NCBI RefSeq assembly: GCF_037577855.1
Contig: NZ_JBAKFX010000020.1
Location: 1 to 60,406 of the forward strand
Direction: 5' to 3'
Source: Dethiothermospora halolimnae
Lineage (GTDB): Bacteria; Bacillota; Clostridia; Tissierellales; VENL01
Length of the DNA stretch: 60,406 bases
The notes below the pieces were generated by a model, which was given only the letters and a program-made list of their open reading frames with translations, had not been told where the DNA came from and did no database searches. Within the stretch, counting starts at the first letter, position 1. Each line of letters begins with the position of its first letter. The position numbers and the translations under genes were made by a program. Below are positions 50,485 to 59,632 of the stretch, one piece after another.

Positions 50485-51891
50485 TTATTTATTAGGTATT
50501 GTAATTGTAAATATACTCCCTTTCCCCATTTCACTTTCCACCGATATTGTTCCTTTATGGGCTTCTATAATTTCTTTAACGATAGTTAAGCCTATACCAG
50601 CACCGCCAGTTTTTCTATTTCTTGATTTGTCTCCCCTATACAGTCTTTCGAATATATGACCAATATCTTCTTTTTTTATGCCAATTCCTGTATCTTCTAT
50701 TTCTATAATTGCATTATTAGTATCTTTCTTTAATGTTACTAAAACCTTTCCACCCTCGTCGGTAAACTTCAATGCATTTGATATTAAGTTTATAAGGGCT
50801 TGACTTATTTTATTTTTATCAAAGTTAATATATAAATCCTTTTCTATATGCCCTTTTAATGAAACACCCTTATTATCAAACTCAATTTTAAAATTTTTAA
50901 CTATGTCTTCTATTGTTTTAGATAGATTATGATTTCCTTTATCCAATGTTATTTTATGATTTTCTATATCCGTTAAATATTTTAGCTGTTCAACAAGGTT
51001 TATAAGCCTATTTATTTCTTCTCTAAAAATATACATTCTTTCCTTACTAGGCTCCCATATACCATCTATAATAGCCTCAATATGACTTTGTAATACCGAA
51101 AGGGGAGTTCTTAGTTCATGGGCCATATCCCTTGTCAATTGTTTTCTTAAAATTTGTTGATTTTTTAGGGATTCTGATAAATGATTTATAGAATTTGATA
51201 GTTCTTTTACCTCAGTAATGGTATTTGATGTTTCCAATTTTGTATCCAGATTCCCTTTAGTAATATCATTTGCAGCATCAGTTACTTTTATAATGGGTTT
51301 TGATATTATTTTTGAAAAATACATTCCAAGTACTATGGCTATAATTATAGATATTAGTGCCCCGTAAATAATAGATTTATTTATACCCTTAGTAAATTCT
51401 ATATCCCTTTCAGATATGGTAAATGGCCCTATATATCCAACTTCTAGTGTTCCGATTTTTTTACCATCTATTTTTAAATCATAGCTTTTAGTTCTATAGT
51501 CTTCATCCCCATTAAATTTGCTATTGCGTCCTTGTCCCATTCCCTTGCCCATCATTTTCATCATATTTCTATGGTGCCTCATCATATCACTTTCCATAGA
51601 AGATTTAAAAATAGGATTATCATCTGAATCTTTAATTAAAATATCGAAATCTTTTATAAGAGGGGATAATGATATATTATATAAATTTTCATTTGTCCAT
51701 CCATCACAACTTTCATAATTGTTTTCAAGTAAATTAATTATCTGACCTATTTTATTTTCTTGTTCACTTTTCATATAGGTATCAAACTTATTAAAAACTG
51801 TTATATTTGTTATTATACTTACAAATAATATGGAAAAAACAGAAACCAATAATAGCAACAATATTATTCTTGTTCTTAATTTATTAAACAT
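50485..51891 (-). CDS. Sensor histidine kinase, Met/His-rich sensor loop
   Basis: 468 aa. TM helix 1 (IILLLLLVSVFSILFVSIIT), ~130-residue outside domain containing MMRHHRNMMKMMGKGMGQGR, TM helix 2 (IIYGALISIIIAIVLGMYFS), HAMP, HisKA with the phospho-histidine in RDMAHELRTPLSVLQS, and HATPase (NLISNALKF, EDTGIGI, GGAGIGLTIV). The Met/His cluster suggests metal (for example copper) sensing, by inference. Overlaps the RR operon by two bases. Confidence 0.93.
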   Translation of the reverse strand: MFNKLRTRIILLLLLVSVFSILFVSIITNITVFNKFDTYMKSEQENKIGQIINLLENNYESCDGWTNENLYNISLSPLIKDFDILIKDSDDNPIFKSSMESDMMRHHRNMMKMMGKGMGQGRNSKFNGDEDYRTKSYDLKIDGKKIGTLEVGYIGPFTISERDIEFTKGINKSIIYGALISIIIAIVLGMYFSKIISKPIIKVTDAANDITKGNLDTKLETSNTITEVKELSNSINHLSESLKNQQILRKQLTRDMAHELRTPLSVLQSHIEAIIDGIWEPSKERMYIFREEINRLINLVEQLKYLTDIENHKITLDKGNHNLSKTIEDIVKNFKIEFDNKGVSLKGHIEKDLYINFDKNKISQALINLISNALKFTDEGGKVLVTLKKDTNNAIIEIEDTGIGIKKEDIGHIFERLYRGDKSRNRKTGGAGIGLTIVKEIIEAHKGTISVESEMGKGSIFTITIPNK

Positions 51892-51893
51892 AT

Positions 51894-52571
51894 TTAATCC
51901 TCCATAAATTTATACCCTACACCATAAACTGTTTTTATATAATTTCCCCTATCATTAATTTTATGTCGTATGTTTTTCACATGGGTATCAATGGTTCTAT
52001 CATAGCCTATATAGTCAAAACCTAATGCTTTTGTAATTAATTCATCCCTTGAAAAGACCTTTCCTACATTTTGTGCCAAAATAGATAATACCTTGAATTC
52101 TGTTGGAGTCAAGTCTATCAATTCATCATTTTTAAATACTTCCATTTTATTAGTATCTATAACCAACTCTCCATCATTTATTTCTAAAATTGTAGCTTTT
52201 ATATCTTCTTTATTTGTTCTTCTAGCTATAGCCCTTATTCTAGCTAAAAGTTCTTTAGGACTAAAGGGCTTTACAACATAATCATCTGCTCCTATATCAA
52301 GACCATTTATTCTATCCTCCTCTTCAACCTTTGCAGTTAACATTATTATAGGAATATCAGATTTTAACCTTATTTTTTTACATACTTCCTCTCCAGATAA
52401 CTTAGGCATCATTAAGTCTAGTATTACAAAATCTACATCTTCTTCATAAAATATGTCAAGGGCCTCATGTCCATCATATGCTGTAAAAACCTTATATCCA
52501 TCTTTTTCTAAATATGCTGCCACAACATTGACAATCTGTTTTTCATCATCTACAACTAAGATATTTTTCAT
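51894..52571 (-). CDS. OmpR-family response regulator
   Basis: 225 aa. Receiver with DDEK, phospho-aspartate in VDFVILDLMMPKLSG, and K in YVVKPF. C-terminal winged helix (LTPTEFKVLSILAQNVGKVF, VKNIRHKIND, GVGYKF). Start ATG 52,571 after GAGGTG. Pairs with the kinase and probably binds the TTCAT direct repeats. Confidence 0.94.
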   Translation of the reverse strand: MKNILVVDDEKQIVNVVAAYLEKDGYKVFTAYDGHEALDIFYEEDVDFVILDLMMPKLSGEEVCKKIRLKSDIPIIMLTAKVEEEDRINGLDIGADDYVVKPFSPKELLARIRAIARRTNKEDIKATILEINDGELVIDTNKMEVFKNDELIDLTPTEFKVLSILAQNVGKVFSRDELITKALGFDYIGYDRTIDTHVKNIRHKINDRGNYIKTVYGVGYKFMED

Positions 52572-52635
52572 TTTTATCACCTCTATTTTTCATATAATAA
52601 ATATAGTAAAAAATCCAGTAACTTTACTGGATTTT

Positions 52636-52896
52636 TTACTCTCTCAATTTTCTCATTTTTTGTTCATATTCTTCTTCACTTATTTCCCCTTTAGCATACC
52701 TCTCTTTTAGTATATCCACTGCTCTATGGGAAGCTCTATATTGCTGATTTTTACTATTCTCTTTAGATATTAATCTATAAACTAAGTAAATTACCACACC
52801 TATAACTGCTATTCTTAATATTCCACCTAATATCATCAATGGCCAAAAACCATTAAACCCATTAAAAAAATCAAATCCCCGTCCAAACATATGCAT
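52636..52896 (-). CDS. SHOCT-domain membrane protein
   Basis: 86 aa. One TM helix (WPLMILGGILRIAVIGVVIY) and C-terminal SHOCT motif (VDILKERYAKGEISEEEYEQ). SHOCT helices are common in oligomerising surface or membrane proteins. First gene of the TCS operon; promoter with the direct-repeat box lies ~110 bases upstream. Confidence 0.85.
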   Translation of the reverse strand: MHMFGRGFDFFNGFNGFWPLMILGGILRIAVIGVVIYLVYRLISKENSKNQQYRASHRAVDILKERYAKGEISEEEYEQKMRKLRE

Positions 52897-53006
52897 AAAA
52901 ATTCCTCCTTTTTATTATTTTACCCCTTTTTTATTAAATAATAAACACTTTTTTCAAAGTAGTAATAAGACATCTACTATAGTTAATATGAATATATCAC
53001 AGTACA

Positions 53007-53040
53007 ATTATATATTACAATTATGAAGGAAATGTGAAGA
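53007..53040 (-). promoter_or_regulatory. Direct-repeat promoter of the SHOCT-RR-HK operon
   Basis: TTCAC, six bases, TTCAT, ten bases, TATAAT (53,007-53,012) on the minus strand. Same spacing and flanking ATTTCC as 50,441-50,474. Confidence 0.7.
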
Positions 53041-53134
53041 ATTATAGGAACAAAGGTGTCTTCGGTGCTTCTTTATTCTATGAAGGGTGCATAGCACTTA
53101 ATTTTTTTACAAAAAAATTAACTTTTCTAAAAAT

Positions 53135-53157
53135 CAAAAAAGCGGCTAAGCCGCTTT
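53135..53157 (-). terminator. Terminator of the YjcZ-like gene
   Basis: AAGCGGC/GCCGCTT stem and TTTTTTGATTTTT tail. Confidence 0.9.
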
Positions 53158-53166
53158 TATGTTGAT

Positions 53167-53268
53167 TTAGCAGCCGCCACCATAATAACATGGTACAAAT
53201 AATATAACTAGTAATAGGAAGAAAAATAATAATTCACTACCTATACCTTCACCATAACCGTATCCCAT
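53167..53268 (-). CDS. YjcZ-like sporulation micro-protein, 33 aa
   Basis: MGYGYGEGIGSELLFFFLLL, VILFVPCYYGGGC. A glycine/tyrosine-rich N-terminus and a single membrane helix are characteristic of YjcZ-family sporulation peptides. GAGGTG precedes the ATG; own terminator. Confidence 0.75.
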   Translation of the reverse strand: MGYGYGEGIGSELLFFFLLLVILFVPCYYGGGC

Positions 53269-53371
53269 AATGACACCTCACTTCATATAGTATAGTAGGA
53301 TATCTACATCCTACTATATACTATGACGTTATTACTAGAATTGTTAATACAAAATATAAGGAGTGATTTTC

Positions 53372-53806
53372 TTGAATAATGATTTCATTAATAAAAAAAT
53401 CAAAAACTTAATACCTAAGTATAGGAACGCTAAATTTAAGCACAATGGTAGGTCTTTAGAAGAAGGTATAGATTGTTTAGGCTTTATTATTTTATTCTAT
53501 AGAGAATTTGGAGTAGATATACCTAATGATGACGGTCGTCCAATAGAAGAAGATTGGTACAAGAAAGAACCTGATAGATATATAAGAGCTATTAAAAATA
53601 TGAATCTAAAAGAAGTAAAGGTAAAAGATCTACAGCCTTTAGATATGGTTTACTTTGCAGTAAGCAGAAATATAATAACCCATACAGGTATAATGATAAA
53701 TAAAAGACAGTTTATCCACATGTCTCCCAAAAGTGGATTTTTAATTAGCAAATTAGAAAGACATTGGTTAAGACGGTTTAGGGGTGCTATGAGAATTATA
53801 GAATAA
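53372..53806 (+). CDS. NlpC/P60-type cysteine peptidase
   Basis: TTG start 53,372 eight bases after AAGGAG. 144 aa. Catalytic cysteine in GIDCLGFIILFY, histidine in IITHTGIMI, and FIHM near the end. No signal peptide. Acts on peptidoglycan gamma-D-Glu links or related amides. Looks like the tail-tip NlpC class, so a phage origin is possible. Adjacent to sporulation genes. Confidence 0.8.
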   Translation: MNNDFINKKIKNLIPKYRNAKFKHNGRSLEEGIDCLGFIILFYREFGVDIPNDDGRPIEEDWYKKEPDRYIRAIKNMNLKEVKVKDLQPLDMVYFAVSRNIITHTGIMINKRQFIHMSPKSGFLISKLERHWLRRFRGAMRIIE

Positions 53807-53957
53807 GATATCTCATTATAAAACAACTCCTTAAAGGCTAAAATATAATATATACTACCCGGTAAAAAAATAATATTAGCTATTAAGTATAATAATATTT
53901 TATGTTAAAATAAGTAATAGACCTTAAATGGAAACTTTAGAAAAAGGAGTTATCATA

Positions 53958-54914
53958 ATGGATTATATTATATTAATTGTAGGTTTTGCCTTATTAATCA
54001 AAGGAGCTGATTACTTTGTTGATGGTGCATCATCAATAGCTAAAATATTTAAAGTCCCTACCATACTTATAGGACTTACCATAGTTGCCTTTGGTACCAG
54101 CGCTCCAGAGGCCGCAGTAAGTATAAATGCTGCTTTACAGGATTCCAGTGAAATAGCTGTGGGAAATATAGTAGGCTCTTGTATTTTTAATTTACTTTTA
54201 GTTATAGGGATATCTTCTATGATTAAACCAATTAAGATTCAACGTCAAACATTACTTAAGGAATTTCCATTTCTACTATTAACGTCTATAATACTATTTA
54301 TATTAAGTTTTGATGTGGAGCTTCAAGGGCATGTTAAAAATACTTTAACAAGGGCAGATGGACTAATACTATTATCAGTATTCTCTGTATTTTTATATTA
54401 CCTTATAGAAATGGCATTAACATCTAAAGATGCTAAGGACCAACTAGAAGAAGATGTTGCAAAAATGCCTCTGCCAAAAAGTGTATTTTTTTCAATACTA
54501 GGTTTTATCGGAATAGTTTATGGTGGTAATATTGTTGTAGATTCTAGCACTACAATAGCCCTACAACTGGGCATGAGTGAAACATTAGTGGGACTTACAG
54601 TAGTTGCCTTTGGTACATCACTACCTGAACTTGTAACATCTGTTGTCGCAGCCTTTAAAGGCGAAAATGATATAGCTATAGGTAATGTTGTTGGTTCTAA
54701 TGTTTTTAATGTATTATTAGTTTTGGGAGTTACATCTGTAATAAAAACCTTACCTATAGATCCTAAAGTATTCTTTGATATGTTATATCTATTAGGTGCT
54801 ACAGTACTTACTTTTATATTTGTAACCACCCAAAGAAAGACAACAAGATTTGAAGGTGCATTAATGTCTATAGCACATATTGGATATATGGCTTATATTA
54901 TAGTGAGAAACTAG
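53958..54914 (+). CDS. CaCA-family calcium/sodium exchanger (YrbG-like)
   Basis: Start ATG 53,958 after AAGGAG. 318 aa with ~10 TM segments in two halves. The alpha repeats are VAFGTSAPEAAVSINAALQD with GNIVGSCIFN, and VAFGTSLPELVTSVVAAFKG with GNVVGSNVFN. Exports Ca2+ in exchange for Na+ or H+. Terminator follows directly. Confidence 0.92.
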   Translation: MDYIILIVGFALLIKGADYFVDGASSIAKIFKVPTILIGLTIVAFGTSAPEAAVSINAALQDSSEIAVGNIVGSCIFNLLLVIGISSMIKPIKIQRQTLLKEFPFLLLTSIILFILSFDVELQGHVKNTLTRADGLILLSVFSVFLYYLIEMALTSKDAKDQLEEDVAKMPLPKSVFFSILGFIGIVYGGNIVVDSSTTIALQLGMSETLVGLTVVAFGTSLPELVTSVVAAFKGENDIAIGNVVGSNVFNVLLVLGVTSVIKTLPIDPKVFFDMLYLLGATVLTFIFVTTQRKTTRFEGALMSIAHIGYMAYIIVRN

Positions 54915-54915
54915 T

Positions 54916-54941
54916 AAAAAAAGGGCGATGCCCTTTTTTTT
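54916..54941 (+). terminator. Terminator of the exchanger
   Basis: AAAAAAGGGC/GCCCTTTTTT hairpin with three-base loop and T-run. Confidence 0.9.
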
Positions 54942-55122
54942 AATTGTTAATTGTTAATTATAAAATCTAGGTGCCGTTGGCACCTCTTTGTTCGGTGTAA
55001 AATATAGAAATTTATTAATCCCATAATACCTAGAAGGATTCACAATACGAAAGTTTCTAATAATACTCAAAACCTCCCGTCTTTCAATTCACAATTAACA
55101 ATTCACAATTAACAATTAATAA
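54942..55122. repeat. MITE-like repeat with inverted termini
   Basis: The left end carries AATTGTTAATTGTTAATTAT and the right end AATTAACAATTCACAATTAACAATTAAT, which are inverted copies of a short tandem word. About 180 bp with no gene. Looks like a miniature inverted-repeat element; part of its middle resembles 49,916-49,990. Confidence 0.55.
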
Positions 55123-55179
55123 TCCCCCTTTCCCACTAATATAATAATCATATAATCAATATTAACTGGGGTGATTTTT

Positions 55180-55731
55180 TTGTCTTTATTTAGTTTAGGT
55201 GCCATATCTATAGCCCTTGGATTAGATGCTTTTGGTGTTGCTTTATCCCTTGGATTGGATAGAAAAATAACAAAGAAAATAGCTTTTTTAGTAATAATAC
55301 TATTTTCTTTTTTCCAATTTTTCTTCGTGTTTTTAGGTGGTATTGCTGGTGATTTATTTAATAGATATATATTTAGTGTTCCGTCTTTAGTAGGGGGCAT
55401 TATAATCTTTATTGTAGGAATATTAATGATTAGGGAAGGTTTATCAAACAATGAAAAACTACCAAAACTACATATCCTTGTATTATTAGTCTTAGCAATA
55501 AGTGTAAGTATAGATGCTCTAGTTGTGGGTTTTTCAACATTTAACATTTTTAGAATAAAAAAGATACTATTTGAGAATTCTATAGTAGTGGGTATAATTA
55601 CTGCACTTCTAACAACTTTGTCCTTTATTCTTTGTAAAAAAATAAGAAAATATAAGTTTGTAAAAGAATATGCAGATATTTTAGGTGGAGTTATACTTAT
55701 AATTTTTGGTTTAAAAATGATTTTTTTCTAA
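55180..55731 (+). CDS. MntP/YtaF-family membrane transporter
   Basis: TTG start 55,180 (GGGGTG upstream). 183 aa, six TM helices, with paired motifs ALGLDAFGVALS and AISVSIDALVVGFS that carry the acidic residues of the MntP fold (manganese efflux). YtaF is a sporulation membrane protein of the same family; the nearby SASP supports a sporulation role. Confidence 0.82.
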   Translation: MSLFSLGAISIALGLDAFGVALSLGLDRKITKKIAFLVIILFSFFQFFFVFLGGIAGDLFNRYIFSVPSLVGGIIIFIVGILMIREGLSNNEKLPKLHILVLLVLAISVSIDALVVGFSTFNIFRIKKILFENSIVVGIITALLTTLSFILCKKIRKYKFVKEYADILGGVILIIFGLKMIFF

Positions 55732-55882
55732 TAATAACAGAAGTATTATCCAATGATTACATTATATATTTATATTTCATTCCTTATCTAATGATAGCTA
55801 ATATTACATGTTTTATTTATTTAATTTCTACACACAATACTAGTACAGTAACAAATAAACAAAGAGAGGAGTGAAATAGATT

Positions 55883-56122
55883 ATGAATAACAATAATACT
55901 AATTCAAGAAATACTAACAAATTAGTTGTTCCTGAGGCTCGTATGGCTTTAAATCAAATGAAAACTGAAATAGCTAGCGAACTTGGAATGAGTAATTATG
56001 ATGGTATGGATAAAGGAAACCTAACAGCTAGACAAAATGGTTATGTTGGTGGATATATGACTAAAAGACTAGTTGAAATGGCTCAAAGACAAATGGGTGG
56101 AACTAACGGAACTACTAGATAA
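55883..56122 (+). CDS. Small acid-soluble spore protein, alpha/beta type
   Basis: 79 aa. VVPEARMALNQMKTEIASEL contains the GPR protease site TEIA, followed by GGYMTKRLVEMAQRQMG. Coats spore DNA and protects it from UV and heat. Shows that the host forms spores. AGAGGAGTG precedes ATG. Confidence 0.96.
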   Translation: MNNNNTNSRNTNKLVVPEARMALNQMKTEIASELGMSNYDGMDKGNLTARQNGYVGGYMTKRLVEMAQRQMGGTNGTTR

Positions 56123-56135
56123 TCATCTATAAAAA

Positions 56136-56178
56136 TAAAAAACAAAGATAGGTAGTTAACTACCTATCTTTGTTTTTT
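56136..56178. terminator. Bidirectional terminator between SASP and ferritin
   Basis: Long perfect hairpin AAACAAAGATAGGTAGTT/AACTACCTATCTTTGTTT flanked by A- and T-runs; serves both converging genes. Confidence 0.92.
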
Positions 56179-56183
56179 GCATT

Positions 56184-56696
56184 TTATTCTTCATTTGCCG
56201 GTGGCGTAAAGGTTCTTTGTCCAAGTTCCTTATCCATCATATAAAGACCGTGGCTATTATCTCCAAGTCTTTTTAATCTAGCTATGATGTCTTTCATAGA
56301 GTTCTCTTCTTCAACTTGCTCATCTATAAACCACTTTAACATACTTATTGTAGCATGTTCCCTCTCCTCAGTTGCAGTATCCATTAATTTATATATTCTC
56401 TCTGTAACTTTCCTTTCATGTTCAAGAGCTGACTCAAATACTTCCAATACAGAAGTATAGTCATTTTTAGGTTCATTTAACTTACCTATTGTTACCCTTC
56501 CGTCCATGTCATTTACAAAGTTATAGAATTTCATAGCATGAAATCTTTCTTCCTCTGCCTGTACTTTAAAGAAATCAGCAAATCCTGGTAAATCTTCAGC
56601 ATCGCAATAAGCTGCCATAGCCAAGTAATAATGTGCTGATTCATATTCAAATCTAATTTGTTCATTTAAATCTTTCATTAATTTCTCTGAAACCAC
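56184..56696 (-). CDS. Ferritin
   Basis: 170 aa, GTG start. Four-helix bundle with ferroxidase ligands EQIRFEYESAHYYLAMAAYC, EERFHAMKFYNFVND, and E-rich EHATISMLKWFIDEQVEEEN. Stores iron and detoxifies Fe2+. Normal length. Confidence 0.95.
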   Translation of the reverse strand: MVSEKLMKDLNEQIRFEYESAHYYLAMAAYCDAEDLPGFADFFKVQAEEERFHAMKFYNFVNDMDGRVTIGKLNEPKNDYTSVLEVFESALEHERKVTERIYKLMDTATEEREHATISMLKWFIDEQVEEENSMKDIIARLKRLGDNSHGLYMMDKELGQRTFTPPANEE

Positions 56697-56839
56697 TAAA
56701 TCTACCTCCTTAAAATTTTAGTTTTCATAAGATATCTTTTACTAAAACATCACTATTATGTACTTACCCGAAAAGTGTATTTATAATCAAACTTAGTATA
56801 GCATATTTTAAAGAAAAAAAACAAGGGTCGGATGGCAAT

Positions 56840-56883
56840 AAAAAATCACTTATCCCATTCTTTATTTATGCGATAAGTGATTT
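56840..56883 (-). terminator. Terminator after the 47-aa gene
   Basis: Minus-strand stem AAATCACTTATC/GATAAGTGATTT followed by TTTATTG. Confidence 0.8.
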
Positions 56884-56910
56884 CAGATATTCGTATGGTC
56901 ATTATCATCT

Positions 56911-57054
56911 TTATTCATTTATTAACTCCCTCACTGTGCAGCCTTTTTTTCTCATCGTTAACTTCCATAGTAATTCATGAAAAACAGTTCTAAATACTAG
57001 TTCGTCTCTATAAAATATTCTTCCGTTTTTAATTTCAAATTTTTTACTTCTCAT
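56911..57054 (-). CDS. Hypothetical protein, 47 aa
   Basis: ATG after GGAGGGGTGG. Basic product MRSKKFEIKNGRIFYRDELV, ending VRELINE. Single-gene unit with terminator. Not recognised. Confidence 0.65.
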   Translation of the reverse strand: MRSKKFEIKNGRIFYRDELVFRTVFHELLWKLTMRKKGCTVRELINE

Positions 57055-57184
57055 ATTACCACCCCTCCTAGTACATTTAAAAAAAACTCACTACGAGTTC
57101 ATAAGTATAATGGTTTTTAATGATTTTGTAAAGGGTTTTTCCGTTAAAATTTATATATTTTTTTATGAAAACCTTTCTATCTAT

Positions 57185-57913
57185 TTAATCCATTAAGATT
57201 ATATCTAATTTTTTATAAATACTATACCCTATCTTATCAGTAATGGGCATATTATTATCTTTTAAAAATTTTACAAGTGCCCTTTTCATTCCATCTCCAT
57301 AAATCCCATCTATACCACCATAATAATATCCTCTCATTTTAAGTCTTTTCTGTACTTCAGAAACATCACTTCCCCTAGCTCCTGGTCGTAATGTTCTAAA
57401 TCCATTTCCAAAGGGCCCAAAATGCCCTCTAACTAGCGATACAGGGGTGTTATGTTTTACTATATCATATAGCTCTTCAACGTCCTTATTCCGCATTCTA
57501 ATGCATCCATGGGATGCATTAGAGCCTATCGAGTAAGGTTTGTTAGTACCATGTATCCCATATTTGCCCCAAGGTACATTTAACCCCATCCATCTAGAAC
57601 CAAATCCTCCCCCCCATCTTGCCTTTTCAATTATTCTAAAACTTCCTATAGGGCTTGGGGTTTTAGCTTTTCCTGTTGCAACCACATACTTTTTAATAAG
57701 TTTGTTACTATCGAGATCTATAACATATAATAACTTCTCATTTATATATATTATTATTCCCACATTATCGTACCTATGTTCTGCCCTTTTTACCAAATCA
57801 TCTTCCAGTTCATTATTTATTTTTCCTAATTCTATATTCATTTTATCCCCAACTATTAGTATAATAAACACGAATAAAAAAGCTAATACAATAAGTGAAA
57901 ACCTTCTAAACAA
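57185..57913 (-). CDS. L,D-transpeptidase with peptidoglycan-binding domain
   Basis: 242 aa, TTG start after GGAGGGG. N-terminal TM anchor (FSLIVLAFLFVFIILIVGD). YkuD domain with HGTNKPYSIGSNASHGCIRM (catalytic C137, H135). C-terminal PG_binding_1 domain (LRPGARGSDVSEVQKRLKMR, GIDGIYGDGMKRAL). Makes 3-3 cross-links in the cell wall or spore cortex. Confidence 0.94.
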   Translation of the reverse strand: MFRRFSLIVLAFLFVFIILIVGDKMNIELGKINNELEDDLVKRAEHRYDNVGIIIYINEKLLYVIDLDSNKLIKKYVVATGKAKTPSPIGSFRIIEKARWGGGFGSRWMGLNVPWGKYGIHGTNKPYSIGSNASHGCIRMRNKDVEELYDIVKHNTPVSLVRGHFGPFGNGFRTLRPGARGSDVSEVQKRLKMRGYYYGGIDGIYGDGMKRALVKFLKDNNMPITDKIGYSIYKKLDIILMD

Positions 57914-58039
57914 GCCTACCCCTCCTTATTTATTAAATTATATGCACAAAAGTTTTAAATACAACTTTTATTAATAATTAGGATAAGCTTTGTTTTTCTG
58001 CTGGTTTTATTATATGTTTTTTTTATTAATTTGTGATTA

Positions 58040-58071
58040 AAAAAACTACTCTAAAGTAGAGTAGTTTTTTT
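58040..58071 (-). terminator. Terminator after the cupin gene
   Basis: AAAAACTACTCT/AGAGTAGTTTTT hairpin with T-run on both sides. Confidence 0.9.
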
Positions 58072-58075
58072 AATC

Positions 58076-58393
58076 CTACAAACTAGGGGTTTTTACATTA
58101 ATTACCTCAAAGTTTTCCCCTTGATCTGCCTTTAATGTCATCATTGTATTTTTAGGACATACTATTATTTGATTTTCAGTAACTACTGATTCTTCATCTC
58201 CTATTCCTATGGTTCCCTTTCCTTTAACCACATAGAAAAAAACATTTACAGGTACTTTATGTTTCCCTAATACGTCATCTTGATTTAGCATTATTTTAGT
58301 AATAGTAGCATCTTCATGCTTTAGTACCACCGCTGATTCTACACCTCTAGGATTAATTTTACCTTTTACTTCCTCTAGTTTAATAATTTCCAT
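58076..58393 (-). CDS. Small cupin
   Basis: 105 aa beta-barrel with GKHKVPVNVFFYVVKGKGTI and MMTLKADQGENFEVI, the two cupin motifs; one histidine near position 44 for metal. Likely metal-binding. Overlaps the preceding permease by 14 bases: one operon under TetR. Confidence 0.85.
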   Translation of the reverse strand: MEIIKLEEVKGKINPRGVESAVVLKHEDATITKIMLNQDDVLGKHKVPVNVFFYVVKGKGTIGIGDEESVVTENQIIVCPKNTMMTLKADQGENFEVINVKTPSL

Positions 58394-59111
58394 TTTTACT
58401 TCCTCCTTTTTGTTTGTTTAAAATTTCTTCTAACTTGCCTTTTACCTCTTTTCCCCCAACCTTACATTTATTAAATTTTTCATGTTCATTCGCTAAAGCC
58501 TTAGCATATTCTTCACAGTTTTTATATCCACAGGCTCTACAGTTGTATTGGGGTAATATATTTTGAATTTCTAATAATAAGGAATCATTATTAAAAGTTG
58601 TTAACACATCCTTCACATCCACTGTTTTATCTAATATATAACCAATTAATAATATAGCCACAATAGTAAGAACTCCTCTACTTAACATAAATTTTAGTCC
58701 CAAAAATTTAGATTCAACAAGTAACATAGGAATTTTAATTACTGCCCAAGAACTAATTATTACCACTATATTTGATATACTAGCTCCTTTTCCTAGTAAT
58801 GAAAAAGCAACTGGAAAAGCAGCATATATAGGTCCTGCTGAAATTGAACCTAGTAACATGGAAATAAGTTTTCCCTTTAGTCCAGAATTCTTACCAAGGT
58901 TCTTTGTAATGACTTCCTTAGGGATCCATACAGTTATTAATCCTGATATAATAAATACCGCTGGAAGTATCTCTAACATTTCCTTTAAATATCCTCCTGT
59001 AGTTTTAACCGAAGTAATAAACACTTCCTTACTGTACAGTAAAGTTGCTAGATATAAAATTATTGTTATTATCTTTATTTTATGTTTTTTCATTATATCA
59101 GTTAGTATCAC
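58380..59111 (-). CDS. Half-permease fused to Fe-S domain
   Basis: 243 aa, GTG start. Six TM helices typical of DUF318-type predicted permeases (ILPAVFIISGLITVWI, GPIYAAFPVAFSLLGKGASI). The C-terminal ~40 residues have CRACGYKNCEEYAKALAN then C, a 4Fe-4S motif of the PF04060 type. Overlaps its partner by four bases (GTGA). Together they would make one full transporter with a cytosolic Fe-S sensor; substrate unknown (arsenic or sulfur compounds are guesses). Confidence 0.82.
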   Translation of the reverse strand: MILTDIMKKHKIKIITIILYLATLLYSKEVFITSVKTTGGYLKEMLEILPAVFIISGLITVWIPKEVITKNLGKNSGLKGKLISMLLGSISAGPIYAAFPVAFSLLGKGASISNIVVIISSWAVIKIPMLLVESKFLGLKFMLSRGVLTIVAILLIGYILDKTVDVKDVLTTFNNDSLLLEIQNILPQYNCRACGYKNCEEYAKALANEHEKFNKCKVGGKEVKGKLEEILNKQKGGSKNGNY

Positions 59112-59584
59112 ATCAATACCCCCATTCCCAATGCTATTATTATGGCTACTAAAATACTTATTCCATTTCTAATAAAGGTAAATTTTTTGCCAAAATATTT
59201 AATTTCTATAGGCATAGTCGCAAAGCCAACCATGGTTAATGTAGTTATAAAGGCCGATATAGCCACTAAATTAGCCCCACTATTTAACAAAGACCCTGCC
59301 AATGGGAAGGCAACAAAGGCTGGTATTATAGTTATGGTGCCTATTAAAGCTCCCCAACCTATACTTAACATTTCATTTTTACTACCCAAAAGAGTTTTAA
59401 TTATTGATTCTGGAATTAAAGAAAGAAATAATGCCACTAGTGCCATTAGGAAAAATACTTCTGAAAAAGTGCTTTTAAATAATTTGAATGACATATATAC
59501 AACTTTTTTTGTCTTTAATTTATCTTTTATTAAAGACCATATTAAAGCTGTTACTGCCAATACTATTAATAATATAGTAGTCAT
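59108..59584 (-). CDS. Half-permease, DUF318 type
   Basis: 158 aa, four to five TM helices (LIGTITIIPAFVAFPLAGSL, GANLVAISAFITTLTMVGFA). Same fold as the N-terminal part of the next protein, so the transporter is split into two chains. Begins ~16 bases before a TetR operator. Confidence 0.8.
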   Translation of the reverse strand: MTTILLIVLAVTALIWSLIKDKLKTKKVVYMSFKLFKSTFSEVFFLMALVALFLSLIPESIIKTLLGSKNEMLSIGWGALIGTITIIPAFVAFPLAGSLLNSGANLVAISAFITTLTMVGFATMPIEIKYFGKKFTFIRNGISILVAIIIALGMGVLM

Positions 59585-59599
59585 AATAACCTCCTTTTG

Positions 59600-59617
59600 A
59601 ATGAATGTTCATTCATT
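59600..59617. promoter_or_regulatory. TetR-type operator before the permease operon
   Basis: AATGAATGTTCATTCATT, 8-bp arms with TT centre; identical to 60,214-60,231 upstream of tetR. Confidence 0.9.
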
Positions 59618-59632
59618 TTTAGTTAAAAAAAA

